From assembly GCF_010974825.1 (NCBI RefSeq), contig NZ_JAAILA010000003.1, forward strand, positions 186,001-250,000: a stretch of 64,000 nt of DNA. Reading direction: 5' to 3'. Below the pieces are notes generated by a model. It made no database searches and was not told where the DNA came from. It saw only the letters and a list, made by a program, of their open reading frames with translations. Source of the DNA: Aeromonas rivipollensis (GTDB lineage Bacteria; Pseudomonadota; Gammaproteobacteria; Enterobacterales; Aeromonadaceae). Below are positions 37,821 to 43,595 of this stretch, piece after piece (position 1 is the stretch's first letter; each line of letters opens with the position of its first letter). Made by a program: the position numbers and the translations under genes.

Positions 37821-38021
37821 GACTCTAACCGGATTCCCGAACCAGCGGTTAACCCCTTGATGCGGCTTCGCCGCATGGAACGCGAGGACTTTGTCCTCGA
37901 CAGGGTTTCGCCCGCCCCCTGGTGGATTTTGACCGAATTCCCGAGCCTGCGGTTGACCCCTTGATGCGGCTGCGCCCCATGGGACGCGAGGGCTCTGCCC
38001 TCGACAGGGTTTCGCCCGCCC
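37821..38021. repeat. Two imperfect tandem copies of a ~100-bp unit
   Basis: Copies at about 37821-37919 and 37925-38021 share ATTCCCGA, GCGGTT, CCCCTTGATGCGGC, GACAGGGTTTCGCCCGCC and more. An internal hairpin GAGGAC/GTCCTC in copy 1 becomes GAGGGC/GCCCTC in copy 2, a compensatory pair change. Confidence 0.8.
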
Positions 38022-38036
38022 TTCGGGCCTGGGCGA

Positions 38037-38070
38037 GTGACTTTTCTTTGCGTGGCCAAAGAAAAGTCAC
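38037..38070. repeat. Perfect 14-bp inverted repeat
   Basis: Arms GTGACTTTTCTTTG and CAAAGAAAAGTCAC around CGTGGC. The T-rich arm gives no terminator-like tail on either strand. It is part of the composite repeat. Confidence 0.85.
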
Positions 38071-38556
38071 CAAAAGAAAGGCCACCCCCGCTTATTCGCC
38101 CGACTGATGTCGGGTTCCTTCGGCTCACCCTCTTGTCCAACGGCACGCGCCGATGGGCCGTCCATGGCCCAACGCCACTCGCTCGGCATCCTGCCTCGCG
38201 GCCTGGACAAGAGGGCTCACCTCAGCGAACAAGAGGGGGATCAAAACCGTGCCGGCCCTCAGCTTCCGCCTAAACCGCAGATATGCACCCTCTCCCCCTG
38301 GGAGAGGGCTGGGGTGAGGGGAGTTTTCGCACTTCTGCTCACCCAACAGCCCACTTAAAACGGCAGTTGCTCACTAATTGATTGAACCAGCTCAGGTTTC
38401 TATCAACTTCCTCTTTCCATGTCTCAATCCGGCCCCTTAAGATAGACAAACGACAATCAACCTCTGGGGAGAGCCCCATGACAGCGATGGTTGCTATCTC
38501 GCAGGTGAAAAGCAGCGAACTGGGAGCTGTAACTCAGGGGCGGTAGCGTGGTTTTT

Positions 38557-38709
38557 TGTAGGTTGACGCAGCGTGTAGTAAAGCCCAACAGGCGAGCCTT
38601 ATTGCCCCCACCAGAGCGGGATAAACAAGGATGTGGCTGAACCGTAAAACAGATTTACAGATATATTTCGCAGTAAATGTTGGGCTTCACTTCCTTCAGC
38701 ACCAACCTA
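38557..38709. repeat. MITE-like element with 32-bp imperfect terminal inverted repeats
   Basis: The left end TAGGTTG...AAGCCCAACA (38557-38590) and right end TGTTGGGCTT...CAACCTA (38678-38709) are inverted copies matching at about 23 of 32 positions. They enclose roughly 87 bp with no ORF. The ends resemble dispersed repeats seen around many proteobacterial genes. Confidence 0.6.
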
Positions 38710-38839
38710 TGATTTTTAGCCAAGCATACGCGATCTATATGTCTTACAAATCGAATAGATTAGATTAATAAAGAAACATCTAATCTGGATAAATAAATTA
38801 AAAAGTAGCCTTGGGAAGATTCACCTAAGGGGAAGAGTA

Positions 38840-38923
38840 ATGACTATAAGAGAACTAAATGCCAAAGACCGTCAACATTTACTGGATATTTTCGGAATAC
38901 ACGTATTGGAGCTAAAGAGATGA
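38840..38923 (+). pseudogene. 27-codon ORF, possible remnant of a GNAT acetyltransferase
   Basis: An ATG preceded by AAGGGGAAGAG opens a short frame beginning MTIRELNAKDRQHLLDIF. This looks like the first strand and helix of a GNAT N-acetyltransferase; it then stops after LELKR. No continuation is seen downstream. Either a decayed gene or a small ORF; the family call is weak. Confidence 0.35.
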
Positions 38924-39099
38924 GAATAAAAAATTGACAGACCGCTCAAGTACACTCCGACCTCAAAAAGCACAACCTCCGCAGACCGGCCAAACAATTG
39001 ATTTGACCTCCCCTTAGCAAAACGTTCGGGCTTTCATAGAGCATTTTTATTGTGTTTAGAATGATGTATGAAGTCTCTATACTTGATTTGAGAATATTA

Positions 39100-39669
39100 A
39101 TGGAAAATGAATCATTGGTGGAAACTGGACAAAGCTTGGCTAGGCTTCCTGCTTCCTATGGCTTGCATATTACAGATGCTCAAGAGCGATTTAGCTCTGC
39201 CTATGTAAAGTTGATGTGCGCAGCTGCGAAGATTAATTATAGTGAGCCCACGACTGATAATGAGAGTATCGATATCGAACTCATTGGTAAAGGCTTTCAA
39301 GGTCGTTGGAAAAAACCTCGCATTTTGGCACAACTCAAGTGTACGTCTAACTACAAATATATAGACATGGAAAAACAAGAACTGAGCTTTCCTCTGCCTA
39401 TAAAGAATTACAATGACCTAAGAGAAGTTGACGACCTCCCAAAGATTTTGATCGTGGTTTTCTGTCCTCAGGACAATCATGAGTGGGTTCAACATTCATC
39501 ACTCCAGTCGAATGTAAGATTTTCAGGTTACTGGGTTAGCCTTGAAGGTGAACCAGAAGTCAGCAATAAAACTAGTGTGACAGTTAAAGTTCCTTTTTCT
39601 CAAGCGTTTAACAATCTCACTCTGATTGAGTTGATGGAACAATACAGCGCTAGAGGGTTAATAATATGA
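39100..39669 (+). CDS. DUF4365-type PD-(D/E)XK-like protein, first gene of an island operon
   Basis: About 189 residues. The pattern fits DUF4365: a helix FSSAYVKLMCAAAKINY, an acidic SIDIEL strand (Asp58) and a strand PRILAQLKCTS with Gln78-Leu-Lys80. Later segments PLPIKNYNDLR, PKILIVVFCP and SGYWVSLEG also fit. In the PD-(D/E)XK superfamily the D and (E/Q)xK residues bind metal and cut DNA; activity here is inference. ATG 39100 has a weak GAG upstream; GTG 39052 or ATG 39061 would add 13-16 residues. The stop overlaps the next ATG (ATGA), so both are co-translated. It is AT-rich compared with flanking genes. A role in phage or plasmid defence is plausible but unproved. Confidence 0.7.
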   Translation: MENESLVETGQSLARLPASYGLHITDAQERFSSAYVKLMCAAAKINYSEPTTDNESIDIELIGKGFQGRWKKPRILAQLKCTSNYKYIDMEKQELSFPLPIKNYNDLREVDDLPKILIVVFCPQDNHEWVQHSSLQSNVRFSGYWVSLEGEPEVSNKTSVTVKVPFSQAFNNLTLIELMEQYSARGLII

Positions 39670-40826
39670 GTATACAATTACCCTTGAATGATGTAACCAA
39701 GTACCTAGCGGAAAATGGCTGGCACAAATCATCTGAAATTAGAGACACATTTCAGATTTGGCATAGTCACGAGTTTCCTGAGTCAGAGGTAACGCTACCT
39801 TTGAGTGAGGATCATAAGCGTTATGATGCACTTCTATTAGATACAATAGAAGAGCTATCCGTATATCTGAAAGTTCCCCATGACGCATTGATCAAACAAA
39901 TATCACCGTTGGACTTTGACGCCATAATGGTTAGGGCAATTGCTGATGATGTTCAAAATGGATCAATTCCATTTGATGATGGTATAAAGCTTTTATCTTC
40001 TTCTTACCAGTTACTTAAACACTGCTCGAGCAAGATGAAAAAATTTAAGAACAAGAACAAGCACTTGGGCAGTTATTATAGCCATATTGGGATGGGACAA
40101 ACTCAGATAGGTAGTTATGTTGTAGCTATCCATTCTCCTCTATACCGTATAAATAGTGATGAAGAGCCTAACTTGTTTGATAGCACTTCATCCCTTGGCA
40201 GGATAATCAATAAGCTGTTTTATTCAAAGCTGTCTAAAGTTTCTTCTGTTTTTGAGCGTGAATCAGATATTGAAATGATTAATCAGAAACTACTTGAGCT
40301 AGGAATAGACAACAAGGATTGCGATGCTTTAATCGATATTTTTGGTTTCAAATCCCATAGGGATATTGAAATTAAAGTTAATTGGTCGTCAAAAGAGTTC
40401 ATCGAAGAAAAATTCCATAACCCAATATCATTATACTCTAGAGATGCTCAGAAAATAGTTGAATATCGAGAAGTATTGAAAGCAAAGAAGACCGAAAAAA
40501 GCATTCAACTTTCTGGTGAAGTTGCTGATTTACATAGAGGTTATGACGATGATTTGGGGCGAGCTAAGCTTAGGGCTAAATATCATGGAAGGGAGGTCAG
40601 CGTTTCATTCACAGTTAGTGAAGACCTTTATCCAATAATAGCTATGGCTCATGTGGACAAAAAAGTATTGACTCTAACTGGCGAGTTGGAAGTGCTCAAA
40701 ATGAAAAATAGAATGTCTGCTAATTTTAAATCTCTTTTTGACTGTCAAGTATGTGAGAACCTAGAATTCAAGGAACTAGATAGGGTGCAGGAAAGCTCTA
40801 ATAAAGCGTTTAAGGGTGATTCGTAA
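39666..40826 (+). CDS. Unknown 386-residue protein, second gene of the DUF4365 operon
   Basis: Not recognised with confidence. Residues 1-65 (VTKYLAENGWHKSSE, then IWHSHEFPESEVTLPL) look like a small HicA-like or dsRBD-like alpha-beta module. A helical middle contains the Lys-rich KMKKFKNKNKH (about 118-133) and a Gly/Tyr-rich SYYSHIGMGQTQIGSY. A C-terminal beta-rich part of about residues 285-365 has SIQLSGEVADLHRG and GRAKLRAKYHGREVSVSF. There is no signal peptide or TM segment. The last residues SSNKAFKGDS are encoded within an attC-like sequence, as in cassette-borne genes. Overlap with the nuclease-like gene implies joint function. Confidence 0.65.
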   Translation: MSIQLPLNDVTKYLAENGWHKSSEIRDTFQIWHSHEFPESEVTLPLSEDHKRYDALLLDTIEELSVYLKVPHDALIKQISPLDFDAIMVRAIADDVQNGSIPFDDGIKLLSSSYQLLKHCSSKMKKFKNKNKHLGSYYSHIGMGQTQIGSYVVAIHSPLYRINSDEEPNLFDSTSSLGRIINKLFYSKLSKVSSVFERESDIEMINQKLLELGIDNKDCDALIDIFGFKSHRDIEIKVNWSSKEFIEEKFHNPISLYSRDAQKIVEYREVLKAKKTEKSIQLSGEVADLHRGYDDDLGRAKLRAKYHGREVSVSFTVSEDLYPIIAMAHVDKKVLTLTGELEVLKMKNRMSANFKSLFDCQVCENLEFKELDRVQESSNKAFKGDS

Positions 40827-40898
40827 CGCGTGGCATTTTTACTATGCGTTACGTTTAGTGTTTAAAGCGATATACGGCGGCTATGGTATTGCGTCAAA
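40797..40898 (+). repeat. attC-like half site (integron cassette recombination site relic)
   Basis: CTAATAAAGCGTTTAAG and the following GGCATTTTT and GTTTAGTG segments resemble the left half of Vibrio-type attC repeats. A perfect 8-bp stem CGTAACGC/GCGTTACG (40822-40829 with 40846-40853) is included. The right half with the closing GTTRRRY core is missing; the sequence passes into a REP-like palindrome at 40905. Confidence 0.4.
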
Positions 40899-40904
40899 AA
40901 ATCA

Positions 40905-40963
40905 GGACACCCACCTTTCTGAGTAAGGCGCTGTATAGCCAGCGCACAAAAAGATGGGTGTCC
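40905..40963. repeat. REP-like imperfect palindrome, copy 1
   Basis: Outer arms GGACACCCA/TGGGTGTCC (40905-40913 with 40955-40963) are perfect. An inner hairpin GCGCTG/CAGCGC (40928-40933 with 40940-40945) is nested inside. It shares the outer arms and the central ATAGCCA with copy 2. Confidence 0.75.
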
Positions 40964-40995
40964 ACGTTTTTTCAGGCATCAGAGATGCAAATAAA

Positions 40996-41065
40996 CATAA
41001 CAAAGAATTTAAGTCTGGATAGTGCCGCCTAGCATTTTTATTATTTAGGTTTTTTGTAGTGTAGC
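40996..41065 (+). repeat. Second, degenerate attC-like half site
   Basis: TAACAAAG, TTTAAG, GCATTTTTATTAT and GTAGTG occur in the same order and spacing as in the copy at 40797, about 197 bp away. The central stem is lost. It lies just before the promoter region of the next ORF. Confidence 0.3.
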
Positions 41066-41144
41066 TAGAATACTTAAATTTGACTTTGTACTATTTCCTT
41101 TAAAATTACACTATTTTTAACTTTAACCAAAGAGGCATTAAATA

Positions 41145-41456
41145 ATGGATCGTCAGTTAGCAAAAAACCTAATCAGGTCAATTGGTGAAGAATATGGCTA
41201 TGAAGTGTCTGGTAATGAAACAGATGCTGAATTCGATGTTTATTTAGCTAGAGAAAAGCATGGGATAGCCTTTCAAATTAAAAATTCTACACATGACTCT
41301 GCACGACAGGGCGGTTGGTTGCAAGTTCACCATTATGAAGGTGAGCCAGCTAACTGGGGGCCTGCTCTGCATTCTCTTAGAACTATGGGAGACGTTGTTG
41401 CATTTTGCCAAACACTTATAACATTTTCTCAAATTAAGTCAAAAAGACAGGCATAA
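41145..41456 (+). CDS. Orphan 103-residue protein with PD-(D/E)XK-like pattern
   Basis: Not recognised as a named family. It begins with a helix (LAKNLIRSIGEEYGYEV), then EFDVYLA (Asp31) and GIAFQIKNS (Gln44-Ile-Lys46). This is the helix, D-strand and QxK-strand order of PD-(D/E)XK nucleases, in a very short form. The C-terminal half is helical (NWGPALHSLRTMGDVVAF). ATG 41145 follows AGAGG. It is AT-rich, with its own upstream region, and a REP-like palindrome follows its stop. It could be a truncated nuclease or an accessory protein. Confidence 0.5.
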   Translation: MDRQLAKNLIRSIGEEYGYEVSGNETDAEFDVYLAREKHGIAFQIKNSTHDSARQGGWLQVHHYEGEPANWGPALHSLRTMGDVVAFCQTLITFSQIKSKRQA

Positions 41457-41469
41457 AGGTTGAAAATTA

Positions 41470-41525
41470 GGACACCCACCTCTGAACATGACTTTTCATA
41501 GCCAGAATCCAAGTGATGGGTGTCC
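41470..41525. repeat. REP-like imperfect palindrome, copy 2
   Basis: The same perfect outer arms as copy 1 (41470-41478 with 41517-41525). The middle is diverged but keeps CATAGCCAG and has a small ATGA/TCAT hairpin. It lies 13 bp after the stop of the 103-residue ORF. Confidence 0.75.
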
Positions 41526-41546
41526 CAATGTTATTATTTAAACATT

Positions 41547-42008
41547 ATGAGTCATAAAATTATCATGACAGGACCGTTATTCATTGCCACATTACTATTC
41601 TATAGTACTGTCAGCTATGCGGAGCAGCAAGAAACTACACCTAAAAACATCGACAATCTAATTCTAGGTGAATGGGAAGCTCACGTATCAGGAACTGATT
41701 GCTATGAGAGGCGTAATTTCAGGGGTGATGGCGTTTTATATTCTCATGCATCGGAACAAGTTTTAACATCGAAATACAACATCGCCTCCACACCGTCTCC
41801 ATCCGGCTTTTATACTTTAGAGGAACATATTCTAACTGACAATGGTGGCAATGACTGCCTTGGTATGCAAATGCCAGACATGAGTGACTATACATTTCAT
41901 TTAGTATTTTCATCATCTGGGAACGAACTTTTAATGTGCTTAGAAGAAAAGTATGACTCATGTATTGGCCCCTATATCAGGGTGTTGAATAGCGGATCAC
42001 AAAAATAA
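41547..42008 (+). CDS. Hypothetical exported protein (153 residues)
   Basis: Sec-type signal peptide of about 25 residues ending VSYA-EQQ. The mature part has LILGEWEAHVSG, reminiscent of the first strand of lipocalin-like barrels, and four Cys (TDCYE, NDCLG, LMCLE, DSCIG), which could form two disulfides in the periplasm. No family is assigned. ATG 41547 is chosen; GTG 41520 lies inside the REP-like repeat and ATG 41565 is a shorter option. No clear ribosome site is seen, so the gene may be weakly expressed. AT-rich, probably acquired. Confidence 0.5.
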   Translation: MSHKIIMTGPLFIATLLFYSTVSYAEQQETTPKNIDNLILGEWEAHVSGTDCYERRNFRGDGVLYSHASEQVLTSKYNIASTPSPSGFYTLEEHILTDNGGNDCLGMQMPDMSDYTFHLVFSSSGNELLMCLEEKYDSCIGPYIRVLNSGSQK

Positions 42009-42074
42009 TAACAGAACATAATAAAAATATTTATCTTCGTTCAGCCATTACTTTCTCTATAGGCATCAGGAAAT

Positions 42075-42147
42075 TAGGATCTCTACCTTTTTGAGCTCAT
42101 CATTGCATAGCCAAGCCACAATAATTCGAGTGTCCCAGTATTTTCTC
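42075..42147. repeat. REP-like element, degenerate copy 3
   Basis: TTAGGA, CTACCTTT, GCATAGCCAA and GAGTGTCCCAGT align with copies 1 and 2 in order, but the outer arms no longer pair well. It lies 67 bp after the exported-protein gene. Confidence 0.5.
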
Positions 42148-42164
42148 CATCTGACCCTGGCGGA

Positions 42165-42491
42165 ATGACAAATATCAACCGAAAAACAAAACGATTGGCC
42201 ATTCTCTGCACTTTCCTGTTTCTGATCAGACTCGGATTTCGTGCATTTGGCTATGACCTGCTTTATCACAATCCGAATGATCCCTACGGTATCTCGGATT
42301 TGATTGAAGTGGCGTTAGCTCTCATATATCTGGTGAGCCTGGGTCTTTGCATAGTACATGCGTTGCGGATATTGCTACGGCACTGGGATCAAGGTGCCTT
42401 GGGGGCCTCAGCCCTGCTCGCCCTCTGCGCAGTACAGTGGCACAGTTATGACTATCTTCATCACCTGGCCGCCAGTCTCAGCATTCACTGA
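42165..42491 (+). CDS. Hypothetical small integral membrane protein (108 residues)
   Basis: Not recognised. Three hydrophobic segments are visible: about residues 10-28 (LAILCTFLFLIRLGF), 45-66 (IEVALALIYLVSLGLCIVHAL) and 78-92 (GALGASALLALCAVQ). The C-terminus has His residues (WHSYDYLHHL). The gene overlaps the convergent ydjM-like gene by 7 bp. GC content rises through it towards the flanking chromosome. Confidence 0.45.
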   Translation: MTNINRKTKRLAILCTFLFLIRLGFRAFGYDLLYHNPNDPYGISDLIEVALALIYLVSLGLCIVHALRILLRHWDQGALGASALLALCAVQWHSYDYLHHLAASLSIH

Positions 42492-43021
42492 CGACCCCAG
42501 CCCCACACCCGCCACCCCATCAACACCAGCATCACTACAACCCCCGGCAGCCAGACCCAGTAGAGCTCGGAGAGAAGCACCGCTTCCCCACGGGCAGTGA
42601 GATAGGCCTCCAGCTTGAAGGGGGCGACCCGGATCACCTGCCAGGGAGCGAAGAAGCGTTCGTCCCGCCACGGCCAGAGCCAGCCAACCCCCTTGCCGCC
42701 AGTGGTGAGGGAATCGAGCAGGCTGTGGGAAAGTAGCGAGACCAGCAGAAACGACCAGACAGTGGCGGCACTCGCCCTAAGCTGGCGGTGAAACAGCATG
42801 GCCAGAGTGGGCAGGGCAAAGGCGAACAGCAATGAGTGTGTAAAACCGCGGTGGCCAAAGACATGGCCGTAGGCGACTCCCAGTTTGAAGGCGAGCACAT
42901 CGGCATCGGGCAGCATGGCGATGGCAACCCCCACCAGCAGCAGACGCGGCGGAATAATCCGGCTGCCAAGCCCGAGCCCTAGGCAGAGGGGTACGGCGGC
43001 GTGGGTAACTATGGCGGGCAT
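42485..43021 (-). CDS. YdjM-family inner-membrane metal-dependent hydrolase
   Basis: This 178-residue membrane protein of the YdjM/DUF457 type (PF04307) has a conserved first His (IVTHAAVPL). The pair LPDADVLAF and HRGFTHSLLFAF form the Asp/His metal-site motifs of this family. SHSLLDSLTTGG follows and TM helices are spread through the chain. ATG 43021 follows TGGAG; longer frames lack a site. In E. coli the homologue is SOS-linked, but no LexA box is obvious here. The biochemical role is not known. Confidence 0.8.
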   Translation of the reverse strand: MPAIVTHAAVPLCLGLGLGSRIIPPRLLLVGVAIAMLPDADVLAFKLGVAYGHVFGHRGFTHSLLFAFALPTLAMLFHRQLRASAATVWSFLLVSLLSHSLLDSLTTGGKGVGWLWPWRDERFFAPWQVIRVAPFKLEAYLTARGEAVLLSELYWVWLPGVVVMLVLMGWRVWGWGRQ

Positions 43022-43163
43022 AGGGTAAAGCTCCAACTGAAAACCGGTTCCTACCCTACCCCCGCTCGGTGAAGTGAACATGAAGTGCACTGCGGCTCTG
43101 CAAGCGAGCCCCTCCCGGCCCCTCGATCACCCCCCGGACCATCACTAACCACCTTTCTGTTCT

Positions 43164-43290
43164 AAAAAGTGAACTCCTCTACACTTTTATCTCGCAACCA
43201 GCACCAGGACCATAAAAAGTGCACCATCGTACACTTTTTATTGCTGTTTGCTCTTACCATGGGTTAAGGTGTAATAACCTACACTTTTTT
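43164..43290. promoter_or_regulatory. Triple operator array upstream of hipBA
   Basis: Three inverted repeats of form AAAAAGTG-N10-CACTTTTT. Copies 1 (43164-43188) and 2 (43214-43239) have matched arms, while copy 3 (43264-43290) has a diverged left arm TTAAGGTG. Centres are exactly 50 bp apart, about five helical turns. This fits cooperative binding by the HipB-like dimer. Confidence 0.75.
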
Positions 43291-43298
43291 CCGTGATC

Positions 43299-43595
43299 AT
43301 GATGGCAGACGCATCGTTGCAAACCGGCCCGAAAGAACTGGATCCCGCCTCGCTGGGGCTGGCGATCCGCGAGAGGCGCAAGGCCGCCAGGATGACCCAG
43401 GAGGTGACGGCCTCACTGTGCGGCATCTCCAAGAAGACCCTGATCAAGATTGAAAAGGGGGGTGATGTCTACCTCTCGACCCTGTTGCAAGTGATGAAGG
43501 CGCTGGGGCTGAGGTTGCAACTGGTGCAAGAAACGGGCTCACAGGTAGCGAGCGGCAACAGCCAACCAGAGGTCGGTGATGATGAGTGGTTCTGA
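43299..43595 (+). CDS. hipB: HipB-like antitoxin, Xre-family HTH
   Basis: This protein of about 98 residues has an HTH_3 domain: LGLAIRERRKAARMTQEVTASLCGISKKTLIKIEKG, then a helix LSTLLQVMKALGLRL. The acidic tail ends GDDEWF; the C-terminal Trp is often used by HipB proteins to contact HipA. It overlaps hipA and represses its own operon, fitting the three palindromes upstream. Start choice is unclear among GTG 43293, ATG 43299 and ATG 43302; no strong ribosome site is visible. Confidence 0.85.
   Translation: MMADASLQTGPKELDPASLGLAIRERRKAARMTQEVTASLCGISKKTLIKIEKGGDVYLSTLLQVMKALGLRLQLVQETGSQVASGNSQPEVGDDEWF

Larger units (their letters stand above)
37676..38330. repeat. Composite dispersed repeat with many hairpins
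   Basis: Successive palindromes of dispersed-repeat type are packed here. These are TGATTA/TAATCA with loop GCGAAGCG (near 37690), GTGCAAT/ATTGCAC (near 37770), two copies of a ~100-bp unit, and a perfect 14-bp hairpin at 38037-38070. A long-range 12-bp pair CCCTCTTGTCCA/TGGACAAGAGGG (38128-38139 with 38204-38215) and CCCTCTCCC/GGGAGAGGG (near 38290-38310) follow. No protein-coding signal fits. Such units are commonly found in many copies per genome. Confidence 0.7.
37571..39099. other. Gene-poor repeat region and entry to the AT-rich island
   Basis: Apart from the trpA terminator this 1.5 kb holds dispersed, highly structured GC-rich repeats to about 38350. Base composition then drops sharply towards AT. 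A MITE-like inverted-repeat element and a 27-codon remnant ORF lie in the AT-rich part. The many reading frames across the repeats look like chance. Confidence 0.6.

Noticed and set aside
37676-38350. CRISPR array
   Set aside because: The repeats are two ~100-bp units and assorted palindromes, without regular short repeats and unique spacers, and no cas genes are present.
37694-38358. Several ORFs of 60-150 codons across the repeat block
   Set aside because: They follow the tandem repeats and hairpins, change frame between copies and show no protein-like pattern.
38985-39051. Possible attC right end (CCCCTTAG...ACGTTCGG) upstream of the DUF4365 gene
   Set aside because: The core does not fit GTTRRRY and no matching left half is seen, so it was not called.
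43040-43100. LexA box before the ydjM-like gene
   Set aside because: E. coli ydjM is SOS-controlled, but no CTGT-N8-ACAG pattern was found here.
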